Assembly: GCF_005239135.1 (NCBI RefSeq)
Contig: NZ_QKNX01000005.1
Span: 62,001 to 126,000, forward strand
Origin: Natronomonas salsuginis
GTDB taxonomy: Archaea; Halobacteriota; Halobacteria; Halobacteriales; Haloarculaceae
DNA length: 64,000 bases
Direction of reading: 5' to 3'
In this document: positions 29,514-39,397 of the stretch, in pieces
Layout of the letters: each line of letters starts with the position of its first letter
Numbering within the stretch: the stretch's first letter is position 1
The notes under the pieces: model-generated
Databases searched by the model: none
What the model saw: the letters and a program-made list of their open reading frames with translations, nothing else
Told to the model about the DNA's origin: nothing
Program-made: the position numbers and the translations under genes

Positions 29514-30449
29514 TTAGTGGTTGTGACTCGTGTGGTCGGTGATCCCCGTGTCGTTTTCCAAGTCACTCACCAACTCAACGGTCATGTGATCGACTCCCCG
29601 GTCCGAAAGAAGTTGATAGACTCGAGAGCGAATCGTCTGTTGTTGGTCTAATGATGCTGGCTCATATTGAAGTCGCACCGTCGCTACCGTCAGCTGACTA
29701 CAAACTTGCCAGACGTGCAGGTCGTCAACGTCCACGACGCCGTCGATAGTCGTCAGTTCGACCCGAAGTCCATCCGGTGAAATCGGACTTCACTCTAGGA
29801 GAATCGATGTGCTTCCACGGAACACTTTCCCTGCCGAAACCAGTATTAAGACGCCGATGAGGACCGCAGCGACTGGGTCAGCGATGGGTAAATCGAATAT
29901 GACGACGGCTAATGTGGAGATGATCACCGCGACTGAGCCACCCGCATCGCCGAGGAGATGGTAGAATGCTCCGCGCTCGTTGAGACTCATTTCCCTTCCT
30001 TGGACGATATAGACTGACCCCAAATTGATAAGTAAGCCACCGACGGCGATGATCAACGTCATCGTGGGATCGATCGAGACCGGGTCCAAGAATCGGTGAT
30101 AGGACTCCCACAGAATATATCCGACCATCGGAACGAGCAGTATCCCGTTGAGAAACGCAGCGACTGGCTCCAATCGATGAAGACCATACGACCACTCATC
30201 CCTGCCTTCGAACTGTTCTGCGGTGTAGCTCGCTCCGAACGCCATCGCGTACGCGAGCATGTCGAACAGCATGTGAAATGCATCACTGAGGAGGGCGACC
30301 GAACCGAAGAGGAGTCCACCAGCTAGTTCGGCAAGAAAGCCAAGGAAATTCACGACCGCTACGAGCGCAAGTCGGCACGTATTGCTGCTCGTTTCGGTTG
30401 CTAGTTCATGTTTCTCCGTCTCTTCATGGGTATGTCCGTGTCGACTCAT
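29514..30449 (-). pseudogene. CDF cation diffusion facilitator, copy B (nonsense)
   Basis: Start ATG at 30449 (MSRHGHTHEE). The helix sites DAFHMLFD and HLLGDAGG are intact. TGA at 29790-29792 replaces an Arg codon of the paralogue (LLERSPIS). The same frame resumes immediately and continues through VDVDDLHVWQV to the His-rich end at 29514. The stop removes the cytoplasmic domain but leaves all six membrane helices, so partial activity is possible. Confidence 0.85.
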
Positions 30450-30495
30450 ACGTTCCAACCTAACAAATTCATAATTCGGTATTACGTCTTAAGCG

Positions 30496-33168
30496 TCAGC
30501 TGCTCTCTGTCTCCGGAGTGATTCGAGAGAGCCGCATAGCGTTCCCTGTCACAGCCATTGTCATCCCGGCGTCGCCAGCGAGGACGGCGAGCCAGATCGG
30601 GACGTATCCGAACGGGACTGCGACCGCCAGCCCGGCTTTGACAGCGAGACTCGACCAGATGTTCTGCCGGATGACACCGTTCGCATCATTTGCGAGTTCG
30701 TAGAGGTATGGGAGCTTTGCGAGGTCATCGCTCATCAAGGCGATATCCGCGGTCTCCAGCGCCGTATCCGTTCCGGCAGCCCCCATCGCCACGCCGACTG
30801 TGGCGGTGGCGAGCGCCGGTGCGTCGTTGATTCCGTCACCGACCATCGCAACCCCGTCAAACTCGTCAACGAGTTTCTCGATCGCGGCCACCTTCTCTTC
30901 GGGGAGTAGTTCGGCCTGGTACTCGTCGACACCGATCTGGTCGGCGATCGCACGGGCAGTCCGCTCGTTGTCGCCCGTCAGCATCACCGTTCGGGAGACA
31001 CCGAGTTGCTTCAGTCGCGACACTGTTCGCTTCGCCTCTGGACGAATCTCGTCGGCGACTGCGATGACGCCTTCGAGTTCGTCTTCAGTGCCGACGAGCA
31101 CAACCGTCTTGCCTTCAGCTTGGAGTTCAGGGACGGTTCCTTCGAGAAGGTCGAGACAGTTGTTCCGGTCGCACATCTGCCGGGCCGTCTGTGTCACGAC
31201 GCCACCATCGGTCGTCGCGTGAACGTGCGAAAGGTCGAACCCTAATTCCTCGAATAGTCCCGGCTTGCCTGCGAAATGAGGGGTGCCGTCGAGATCAGCA
31301 CGAACACCCTTCCCGGTGATGCTCTCGAAGTCATCGATCTCGCGCTCAGCGACTCCAACGCTGCCGGCTTCAGCGACGATTGCCTCGCCGATTGGGTGTT
31401 CACTCCGTTGTTCGAGCCCACGTGCACACCGGAGGACGTCTTCCTTTGAATTCTCGTTCAAAGCAACGACATCGGTGACGGTGAGCTCCCCTTTCGTGAG
31501 CGTCCCGGTCTTGTCGAACGCGACGACGTCGACCGCGCCCATCGCTTCGAGGTGATTACCGCCTTTGATCAGGACGGCGTTCTTCGCGGCACTCGTAATT
31601 CCCGATACCACCGAGACGGGCGTCGAGATGACGAACGCACAGGGACAGGCCAACACCAACAGCGTCAGTCCGTAGACGACGGCCGTAGACCAGGTCGTGC
31701 CGAGGATGTACGGGCTTCCCACCGTCGTCATGATGGCGAAAGCGACGACGACTGGCGTGTAGTACGTCGAGAAGCGCTCGACAAACTGCTCACGCTCGGT
31801 CTTGTTCGACTGGGCGTCCTCGACCATTTCGACGATACGCGAGAGTGTGTTATCACCGGCTTCAGAGGTAACCTCCACCTCGAGATACCCCTCCTCGTTG
31901 ATAGTGCCGGCGTACACCTCGTCGCCCGTCGTCTTGTCGACGGGGACGCTTTCACCCGTGATCGGTGCCTGGTTGACGGCGCTTTCACCGTTGACAACAG
32001 CCCCGTCCATCGGGATTTTCTCTCCCGGTTTGACGACGACAACGTCACCCACGGCGACCTCGTCGACGGGAACCGTCTCCGTACTACCGTCCCGTTTGAC
32101 GGTCGCTTCATCCGGAGAGAGATCCATCAGTTCTCGAAGCGAGTTCCGGGCGCGATCCATCGAGTACCGCTCCAGCAGTTCAGCAACGCTAAACAGGAAC
32201 GCGAGTGTGGCGGCCTCGAAGTAGAGTGCCTCACCGAAGACGATACTCGCAATGAGTGCTCCGATGATAGCCACCGACATCAGGAAGTCGATGTCGAGGT
32301 TCAGATTCCGCGCCGAGTAGTAGCCGTTGCGAAGGATCTCCTGGCCGCTGGTAGCCACTGCAATCAGAAACAGTACGTCGGCGACGAGCAGATCCGTACC
32401 AATAAGACCTGCAATCTGTATATTTTGACCAGTTAGGAAGAACTCGAAGAGTAAGCCGAGGGCAACGAATCCACCGCTCACCCACGTCTTGAGTGCTCGT
32501 GAACTCGTCCAGATACTCTGGCGATTCTCTGTCTGTTCCTGCCGTCCTGATTCATCGCTCGACGTGTCTGTCACCTCGTACCCAGCGCTTTCGATAGCGT
32601 CGATCACATCGGCTTCGCCAACTCTCGAAGAATCGTACGTGACGACGACGGTTCCGGTCGTCGGCTGAGTGTCATATGTTGTGACTCCACCGACTCGGTC
32701 GAGAGCATTTTCGATTTTGCCCGCGCACGAAGGGCAATCCATCTCTGGGACCGTGAATCTCGAGGTCACTTCACCGGTGTTCTCCACGGTGTATCCAGCC
32801 TTTTCAACACGATCAACTATCGCGGTGGCGTTCGTCTGTCCGCGGTCGTAGGAGACTGTCAGCGTTCCCGTCGTCACTTATGGATCGACGCTTTCGATAC
32901 CGTCTAGATTTTCGACGCTGTTTTCCACCTTTCCTGCGCAGGATGGACAATCCATCTCCGGAACAGAGAACTGTGCAACGTCTCCTTGGCCTAGCTGTGG
33001 GGCAACGTCATCATCATCATCATCTTGTCCAGTGTGCTGGGCGTACTCGTGATCATCGTGATCGTGGTCATGTGTATGGCCCTGCTCGTGAGGATCCTCT
33101 CCGTTGTTATGGGTGTGATCCGGTGGTTCACCACTTCCGTTGTAGGATTCCTCGTCAGGTGGGGTCAT
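30496..33168 (-). pseudogene. zntA: ZntA-like P1B-2 ATPase, copy B, split by a stop codon
   Basis: Homologous along its length to 12741-15371. The first 96 codons (33168-32881) encode a His/Asp-rich leader (HTHDHDHDDHEY) and the first HMA domain with MDCPSCAGK. TAA at 32878-32880 replaces a Gln codon. A GTG follows at once (TAAGTG), allowing a second protein of 793 residues with one HMA domain, PITGES, CPCAFVISTP, DKTGT, GDGINDAPAL and GDAGMTMAVTGNAM. It may be dead, or may produce a separate HMA chaperone and a pump by re-initiation. In line with the CDF gene downstream. Confidence 0.85.
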
Positions 33169-33400
33169 TACATCCTGCTATCCATTACAGACTTATTAAA
33201 TTAGCTGCTATTGACTACCCATATAATATCAAGATGTACTAAAAAAATTAGATTAAGTTATTAATACAGCCGTTAATTCGTTTCTTCCTTGGGTTCTAGT
33301 CCGAGCTGCTCGATACTCGCTGTGTTTGATCTTGAGGAGGAGTGTAATATTCGTCTTGCAGTCAAATGGTTTTATACAGGCGCTCTGCCTACCCTTCTCT

Positions 33401-33550
33401 ATGTGTATCTACTGCGACGCCTACGAAGAAGAGCGAGAAGGGGAGAGTCAACCCTCGGTCGAGCAAAACCACTCTGAACAAAAGGCTATTTCCACGCAAT
33501 CAAGAGGGATGTTTGGACAACTCCGTTCTTTGCTAGTAGATCTATTGTAA
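33401..33550 (+). CDS. Small CxxC protein with leaderless promoter
   Basis: 49 residues starting MCIYCDAYEEEREGES. A TATA-like TTTTATA at 33370-33376 lies about 28 bases before the ATG, ideal for a leaderless transcript. The N-terminal CxxC could bind metal. I do not recognise the family. It may be a truncated gene: the next 200 bases contain an open stretch in another frame with a strongly hydrophobic segment (VVIFGLAVFFFYGF). Confidence 0.4.
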   Translation: MCIYCDAYEEEREGESQPSVEQNHSEQKAISTQSRGMFGQLRSLLVDLL

Positions 33551-34079
33551 CCGACTGACCATCTCTGCCCATTGATGACTGGCGAACACCCGATGTGTGG
33601 ATCGGACGTGGACTTAGGGTCGTCATCTTTGGTCTAGCAGTGTTCTTCTTCTATGGGTTTAGCTTCGAATCTTTGGAGCTACAACGTCATCTGCACGTCT
33701 GGCATATCAACAAAGGCTGTCTCGTATCATTCATGACGGGCCGTCTGTGGCGATGAATCAACCGTGTTCGTAAATATATCCTCTATCTGCACGTCTCCGA
33801 CCATCGTTCCGTAGTGATAGCGGAGCTCCGGATCGATGGTCGCCTGCAGAATCCCGTCGAACACCGACGCACCGTTACGTTGCAGTATTGCCGAAAGCGA
33901 CATCATCGGGAACATCGTTCGATTGTAGGGCGTACGCGGAGACACAGCGAGATACTTCTGCTCTTCATCCCACCGAAATGTGATGCATCTTCGAAGAGTT
34001 TGAGAAACGAAGAATTTGTGTTCGGTAATCGCACCAAAATAAGTAAATGAGAGAGTAGTGAACGGCTGATTGACCTATT
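33551..34079. other. Intergenic with possible gene relics
   Basis: Holds an open frame with one hydrophobic segment (about 33570-33756, plus strand, no clear start) and a 72-codon minus frame at 33727-33945 without recognisable domain. Neither is convincing. The end supplies the promoter of the next gene. Confidence 0.35.
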
Positions 34080-34865
34080 ATGTTCGAAGCAGTCCTCCGT
34101 GTTGATATTCTTCTTTTTTTGGCCATCGGAGTGCTCGGCGGGGCACACTGTATCGGTATGTGTGGACCGCTAGTGACGATGTATGCCGAGCGGATGGCTC
34201 CACGTGTAGACGGCGGGACGGAGAGGACAGGTACTCCGGGTCAACGGGGACATCTTACCACATACGAGGTTCGCCAGCATGCTCTGTTTAACGTGGGGCG
34301 GACGCTCAGTTACGCGCTCATTGGTGGGATGTTCGGCGCGCTTGGTGGCTTCGTGTTTATTTCGGCGGACCAGTTAACGGCAATCGCAGATCCCATCCGG
34401 GGCGGCGTTGGCGTTTTGATCGGGGTATTCATCATCGCATCTGGTGTGAAATATCTCCTTGGAGGTGCTGCTGGTCTCGGAATCCCCGGAGTTCAGCGAG
34501 TAACCAACTGGATCGCTGTTCGCGTTGACCGATACGTGAATAGTCCTGGAATTGTTGGCCTCGGTGCGCTTCACGGGTTGTTACCCTGTCCAATATTGTA
34601 TCCCGCGTACCTGTATGCGTTCGCGACGGGATCCGCTGTGTCCGGGTTTCTTGCGTTAGCGACGCTTGGTATTGGAACGATACCAGCTGTTTTCGCTTAT
34701 GGAACGCTTATTGAGTCCGTTGATGTCATTCATCGCCGACGACTCCATCGTCTCCTCGGTATCGCCTTCATTCTGCTGGGATACGTTTTGTTGGGACATG
34801 GATTGATGGCGATCGGCATCACTATTCCAACGCCGATGCTTCCACGATATCAACCGCTGGGGTGA
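34080..34865 (+). CDS. TauE/SafE-type (COG2836-like) membrane protein
   Basis: 261 residues, about six membrane helices. The signature GGAHCIGMCGPLV follows the first helix, and LHGLLPCPILYPAYLYA lies in the middle. This is the UreH/COG2836-like branch of the sulfite exporter superfamily, often found near copper and cytochrome oxidase maturation genes; Cys and Met in GAHCIGMCGP could bind Cu(I). It is present only in copy B, between zntA and halocyanin, on the opposite strand. Confidence 0.78.
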   Translation: MFEAVLRVDILLFLAIGVLGGAHCIGMCGPLVTMYAERMAPRVDGGTERTGTPGQRGHLTTYEVRQHALFNVGRTLSYALIGGMFGALGGFVFISADQLTAIADPIRGGVGVLIGVFIIASGVKYLLGGAAGLGIPGVQRVTNWIAVRVDRYVNSPGIVGLGALHGLLPCPILYPAYLYAFATGSAVSGFLALATLGIGTIPAVFAYGTLIESVDVIHRRRLHRLLGIAFILLGYVLLGHGLMAIGITIPTPMLPRYQPLG

Positions 34866-34998
34866 CCAAGGGGCGTAATTAGTAAAGGTACTGTTATTCC
34901 TGTCACCCGAAATTTGGCATGTCTGGTATTCCGTCGAAGTCCTTTCGATCCTAATTACCGACTAGGGCGTGAGCTTAGACTGCTTAAGCACAAGATTG

Positions 34999-35424
34999 TT
35001 ATTTATTTACTAGAATTGTCCCGACCATCCCAGACCCCTCATGTGGGATACAGAAGTATCCGTACGTTCCCGGCTGATCGAACGTATGCTCGTAGTTCTC
35101 GCCCGGAGCGATGAGTCCCTCGGTGACCCGGTTCCTCGCAGTACGTTCTGTCTCGAAGCCACCACTCGCGAAGTACACCGCTTCGTCTGGAATCTCGTCT
35201 TCATACGCCGTAACCGTGTGCTCGATGTCACTCTCGTTCGTCCACGTAACCGTCTGACCAGGTTCGATCCTCGCGGTCTTCGGCTCAAATCTGAGGTCGC
35301 CGGGCATCGTGACGGTCTGGACCGACGATGACTGTCCACCCAGACACCCAGCCGTGGTAAGCGTCGCCAGGGCGGCAGAGCTGAGTCGCAACACCGTCCG
35401 CCGATCGGAGATTTCGAGTGGCAT
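34999..35424 (-). CDS. Halocyanin/plastocyanin-like blue copper protein, copy B
   Basis: 141 residues. Leader DRRTVLRLS with lipobox TAGC, then a cupredoxin domain with EHTVTAYEDE and FCIPHEGSGM, giving the His, Cys, His and Met copper ligands. Starts 24 bases after the ZIP gene ends, so it is the last gene of an oxidase-ZIP-halocyanin operon. Close paralogue of 15481-15903. Confidence 0.9.
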   Translation of the reverse strand: MPLEISDRRTVLRLSSAALATLTTAGCLGGQSSSVQTVTMPGDLRFEPKTARIEPGQTVTWTNESDIEHTVTAYEDEIPDEAVYFASGGFETERTARNRVTEGLIAPGENYEHTFDQPGTYGYFCIPHEGSGMVGTILVNK

Positions 35425-35448
35425 TGTAACAGAGATGGGTGGTGCCTA

Positions 35449-36705
35449 TTAGAGCGCCACGAAGAGGTCGGTCACGTACATTATACCGAGACCGAGCAGA
35501 AATGCAAGCAGATTCGTGGCACTGGCCACGCGACCGCCTGCATCACGAACCATGCTCGCAATCTCCCAGTTTACCTGCAGGATCGCGCCAACGCCGATCG
35601 CGAGGAAGAAGGCGCCGATCGTTGGTGAATAGGCGAGACTGCCGATCCAGCCACCGAGAATGACGGGTGCGCCGGCGATGACGCCGAGCGCGGCGAAGTG
35701 TCCGAGCGCCGGACGTTCTCCGCGAGCGACCGGCGCAACGACAGCCGGGCCTTCCGTCACGTTGTGAAGCATGAATCCGATCACGAGGAATGCGCCGAGC
35801 GAGACACGCCCGAGTGCGAATGAACTCCCGATTGCCAGCCCCTCTGCGAGGTTGTGCAGGCCGATCCCGACCGCGACCAGATACGCGATCCAGAGACCGC
35901 TACTTGCCCGGCTATCACCAGCGGCGACGCGACCCTCACGCCACGCACTGATTGCCTGGACGAGGAGGAGTGCGCCGAATATTCCGGAGACAACCAAGAG
36001 GTTCCCCTCGTAGGCGCCTGGAACTCGTTCGGCGAGTTCGAACGCTTCGAACCCGGCGTCGAACGCCAAGAAGCCCAGTACGCCAGCTGCAAATAAGAGA
36101 ACGGCATGCAGCCACCGATCACTCATCGTCTTGATGTAGGGGAACCACAGCATCCCTAATGCGACCGGGATCACGCCGACGAACAGCCCGATGACTGCAA
36201 GCGTCCAGAGCAGACTGAGGCTGAATCCAGGTGCCTGACTCGGAGCGACGATCGTATTCTCGAATGTCGCCCCGTCAGAGAGTACGAGGGCGACGTTGAG
36301 ATCCCATCCCGGATTCCAGTGATACGGGATCACGATCTGTGCGCTTTCCATCGGAGCGAGCGTTTGGTCGCCACCAGCTCCTTCGACCTGAAAATTCCAG
36401 TAGGCCTCATCGACGAGGACCTGTGCTATCGTCACGGAATCGGGCCCGTTGTTCGTTACGTGTAACACGACCGTTTCGTCGCTCGGAAGCGTCGTGTGCG
36501 TGATCGTCACGTCGGGAAGCGGTTCACCACTCTGGCTCTGAATACTCGCGAGTGGTGACGTGAACGCGAACACACCCAAGACGAGCACGAGCAACACGAT
36601 CGGGAGTATCGCGCTGACCCATCGCGGTAGTCCGAGCGGCTGTGTGACCTCGTTTTCAGTAGATACACCACCGTCTGGCGTCGGTTTTTGTGTCTCATCC
36701 GCCAT
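35449..36705 (-). CDS. ZIP-like metal transporter with N-terminal extracytoplasmic domain
   Basis: 418 residues from the ATG at 36705. One N-terminal helix, then a beta-rich domain of about 100 residues (TITHTTLPSDETVVLHVTNNG), then about eight helices with the ZIP metal-site motifs HNLAEGLAIG and HNVTEGPAV. Family members import Zn or Fe, or act in either direction. One base separates it from the upstream oxidase gene. Its end is nearly identical to the fragment at 15928-16171. Confidence 0.85.
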   Translation of the reverse strand: MADETQKPTPDGGVSTENEVTQPLGLPRWVSAILPIVLLVLVLGVFAFTSPLASIQSQSGEPLPDVTITHTTLPSDETVVLHVTNNGPDSVTIAQVLVDEAYWNFQVEGAGGDQTLAPMESAQIVIPYHWNPGWDLNVALVLSDGATFENTIVAPSQAPGFSLSLLWTLAVIGLFVGVIPVALGMLWFPYIKTMSDRWLHAVLLFAAGVLGFLAFDAGFEAFELAERVPGAYEGNLLVVSGIFGALLLVQAISAWREGRVAAGDSRASSGLWIAYLVAVGIGLHNLAEGLAIGSSFALGRVSLGAFLVIGFMLHNVTEGPAVVAPVARGERPALGHFAALGVIAGAPVILGGWIGSLAYSPTIGAFFLAIGVGAILQVNWEIASMVRDAGGRVASATNLLAFLLGLGIMYVTDLFVAL

Positions 36706-36706
36706 G

Positions 36707-37966
36707 TTAGACCACCTCAAAGAAGCTCATCCAGCCGAGTTCGGCGAACTCGGATTGGTGGGCGTGGAACATGTACAGCCCGGGTTCGTGATCTGAGTAG
36801 TCGAGCTCGATGATACCGCGTTGCGCCTGCGTCTGCATGATCGTGTCTACGGTCTTGCGCGTCGGTGTCAGCGTAGTCCCGTGGTCATAGTAATCGAAGA
36901 ACTGCGAGTGCGTGTGGAACGAGTTGATGAGGTCGAACTCAGTCGCATTGGAGAGATACACGCGTTGCCGTTCGTTCTTGTCGATCTGGATGGGACGCTT
37001 CGTCTCGCCCGCCGTCCAGTTGCCGGTGCCGTCGGTACTACCAACCCCGTATGCGAACGCCCGTGTGTTCGCCGCGTAGACCTCGTTCCCGCCGTCGAAG
37101 TTAGTGTCGAACGAGTTCATCACCATGACCATCTCGTTGACGGCGTCGTTTTCGGCGTACTCGTGGTTCCGGCTCTTCGCCTCTTCGACGAACCGCGTCC
37201 GCATGTCGTCGGTAATCGGTCCGGGGTAATTGACGTAGTCGCGTGGATTCTCCCTGACGCGTTCGGGGTCCGGATCGACGATGATCGTGCCGTAGAGTCC
37301 GCGGTGGATGTGTTCTTTCAGCGGGAGCGAGTGGCAATGATAGAAGTGCGTACCGGCGGGTTGGGCAATCCACTCGTAGGTGAATGATTCTCCCGTTTCG
37401 AGGACACCAGGCCCGTTTTGGGGGATTCCGTCCATTCGCGGGTTAAGGTTCTTCAGATGCGGATGGATCGTGTGAGCGTGCCGTCCTAGGTTCGTGAATT
37501 TAACGCGAATTAGGTCGCCCTCAACGGCACGGATCGTGGGGCCCGGCACCTGACCGTTGAATGCCCACGCTTGGAACTCGACGCCCGGAGCGATGGTGAT
37601 CGTTGTGTCGACAGCGGTGAATTCGAACTCCCGTACGGTTCGACCATCCTCCTCGTAGACTTGCTGCGGAACGTTATCCTGCCCGCTATCTCCGGTATTG
37701 AACGCGGTGAGGAACTCATGCGGATCGAAGTCCAAATCTTGGTATTCGCCCACCGAACCGAAGTTACCGTGTGTATCATCGCCCCCGTGGCCGGGTGACG
37801 CACTTGCACGTGAACTCCCGAGTCCAACGGCGGCACTTCCCGCGACACCAAGACTGCCGAGTACCGTGCGACGACTGACGCTCGTTTCACCAGTGAGTGA
37901 TCCAACCAAACGCTGTTCGAGTCGTTTAGTGACATCTGCCGCACTCTCGTAATCTATCGAGGGCAT
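36707..37966 (-). CDS. Two-domain multicopper oxidase (nitrite-reductase-like fold)
   Basis: 419 residues from the ATG at 37966, chosen because the twin-arginine leader (VSRRTVLGSLG) then sits near the N-terminus. Ligands: HAHTIHPHLK, FYHCHSLPLKEHIHRG, SFHTHSQFFDYYDHG and MFHAHQSEFAELGWM. First gene of an operon with ZIP and halocyanin. A TATA-like element around 38021-38031 lies beside an inverted repeat that may bind the neighbouring DtxR-like protein. Related enzymes oxidise Cu(I) or reduce nitrite; the neighbours favour a metal role. Confidence 0.87.
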   Translation of the reverse strand: MPSIDYESAADVTKRLEQRLVGSLTGETSVSRRTVLGSLGVAGSAAVGLGSSRASASPGHGGDDTHGNFGSVGEYQDLDFDPHEFLTAFNTGDSGQDNVPQQVYEEDGRTVREFEFTAVDTTITIAPGVEFQAWAFNGQVPGPTIRAVEGDLIRVKFTNLGRHAHTIHPHLKNLNPRMDGIPQNGPGVLETGESFTYEWIAQPAGTHFYHCHSLPLKEHIHRGLYGTIIVDPDPERVRENPRDYVNYPGPITDDMRTRFVEEAKSRNHEYAENDAVNEMVMVMNSFDTNFDGGNEVYAANTRAFAYGVGSTDGTGNWTAGETKRPIQIDKNERQRVYLSNATEFDLINSFHTHSQFFDYYDHGTTLTPTRKTVDTIMQTQAQRGIIELDYSDHEPGLYMFHAHQSEFAELGWMSFFEVV

Positions 37967-38031
37967 GATCTCCTCGACGGGTTGACTCTTCGGATACCCA
38001 TATGTGATAGTGGATGGGCCCAATATATAAA

Positions 38032-38062
38032 TTAGACCCATCTAAACTTCGAGTAGGTCTAA
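38032..38062. promoter_or_regulatory. Inverted repeat TTAGACC...GGTCTAA before the oxidase operon
   Basis: TTAGACC at 38032-38038 and GGTCTAA at 38056-38062 are perfect inverted half-sites directly upstream of the TATA-like element of the oxidase-ZIP-halocyanin operon. The likely binder is the DtxR-family protein encoded next door (inference). Confidence 0.5.
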
Positions 38063-38094
38063 TCTAGAAATAGACTAGCAGACTTCCGAGCTTC

Positions 38095-38772
38095 TCAGTG
38101 AGAACTCTGTGTGAGAGATTGGGTGGATATGGAACATGCGACTTCTTCGGGTAGCGCAACCGGACCATCTCCGCTATCAGGGTCAAGTGTGACCATTCCA
38201 AATGGCGCAATCTCGACAACATCTACGACAGTTCCGGGGAGAATCCCGTGTTTGGACAGGTACCGGAGGAGATCTGGATCTGTGTCCGGAACCCGTACGA
38301 TCTGAACGCTGTCACCCACTTGATGATCAGCAAGACGTTCACCATCCTTTGCTCCCGATACATCCAGATTCGCGGTGGGAATTGGGTCGCCATGCGGATC
38401 AACCGCTGGTTGTCCTAGCTGCTCTGCAATCCGGTCGGCAAACTTACTGCTGATGTGGTGTTCGAGACGATCTGCTTCGTCGTGTACCTCTGCCCAATCA
38501 TACTCGAGGTGGTCCGTCAGATATCGTTCTAACAGTCGGTGATGGCGAATAATTTCAAGAGCAATAGGAACTCCAGTATCAGTGAGTTCAACCCCCTTGT
38601 AGGGTTCGTACAGCACGAAATCACGCTCTGATAACTTTTTCATCATACTGGTAACCGTCGGTTGCTCTACATCCATATACTCAGCGAGTACCGATGTTCG
38701 TACCCGGTCGTCCGCTTCGTTCTGGAGATAATAGATCGCTTTGAGATAGTCTTCCATGATCGCACTCAGCAT
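38095..38772 (-). CDS. DtxR/MntR-family metal-dependent regulator
   Basis: 225 residues. N-terminal winged helix (DYLKAIYYLQ, EYMDVEQPTVTSMMKKLSERDFV), metal-binding dimerisation domain (HHRLLERYLTDHLEYDWAEVHDEA DRLEH as in SirR/IdeR, with conserved His and Glu), and a C-terminal FeoA/SH3-like domain (GDSVQIVRVPD...PFGMVTL). Senses Fe(II), Mn(II) or a similar ion and represses targets. The leaderless start at 38772 lies just after a TTAGATAAGGCTAA site, suggesting autoregulation. Confidence 0.9.
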   Translation of the reverse strand: MLSAIMEDYLKAIYYLQNEADDRVRTSVLAEYMDVEQPTVTSMMKKLSERDFVLYEPYKGVELTDTGVPIALEIIRHHRLLERYLTDHLEYDWAEVHDEADRLEHHISSKFADRIAEQLGQPAVDPHGDPIPTANLDVSGAKDGERLADHQVGDSVQIVRVPDTDPDLLRYLSKHGILPGTVVDVVEIAPFGMVTLDPDSGDGPVALPEEVACSISTQSLTQSSH

Positions 38773-38782
38773 TGTGAAATAA

Positions 38783-38796
38783 TTAGATAAGGCTAA
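38783..38796. promoter_or_regulatory. IdeR/DtxR-like operator before the regulator gene
   Basis: TTAGATAAGGCTAA resembles the IdeR box TTAGGTTAGGCTAA and lies between the TATA-like element (about 38797-38806, minus strand) and the ATG at 38772. A repressor here would block its own promoter. Confidence 0.55.
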
Positions 38797-38799
38797 ATT

Positions 38800-39152
38800 T
38801 ATAATTTACTGCGTCTGTCTTACTTGGAGTGATAATTATCGATTGTGTCCAGCCAGCAACCACAGCTAAATTTGAACTATCATCAAAAATAACCCACTCT
38901 GTTGAATTTATATTACTTAAATGCCACCTTCAGTGAAACAGACGTTAAATAAGTGTACAGATGTATTGGGAGATTTATAGAAACAAATTGTATGGTGTGT
39001 ATGAATGTCCCTCTCCACGCTCTTTGGAACACACGACTCATCGGATGCTGCCTACGATTTCGAGTGGTTCTTTGATTGACGAGGATACTGACAGTAGGGA
39101 GTGCGGCAATTGAGGTAGATATCGGCGGAGTAATCCGTTGATCGTCCTATTG
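38800..39152. other. Intergenic upstream of the arsC element
   Basis: No complete gene is supported. CTCTGTTGAATTTA at about 38898 resembles an insertion-element end, but no partner is seen. The last bases belong to the small gene interrupted by the arsC element. Confidence 0.4.
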
Positions 39153-39397
39153 AATTCCGTGGCTCTGTTGAAGCCCTCTTCTTCAGATAGGTTCTCGCCT
39201 GAAACAGCCGGTCGATAAGAGTTGCTTATCGAGCGTTGAGGATTCTACCAGCTCAAAGAGGGTCCCGAGAGTCGTGCGAGAGACAGCGTGAATCTGCCGT
39301 TGACTGGTCTTCGTTTATTGGTTTGGAGTAGTGCGACAGCAGCAAACGTGAGATATTGATAATCCAATACTGCTCTATAGAGATCATAGTAACCGAC

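Noticed and set aside
11481-29792. TGA read as selenocysteine or other recoding
   Set aside because: The paralogues have ordinary Arg codons there, and no recoding element is expected in haloarchaea.
33727-33945. 72-codon minus-strand frame
   Set aside because: No domain, no promoter context and weak composition; not listed as a gene.
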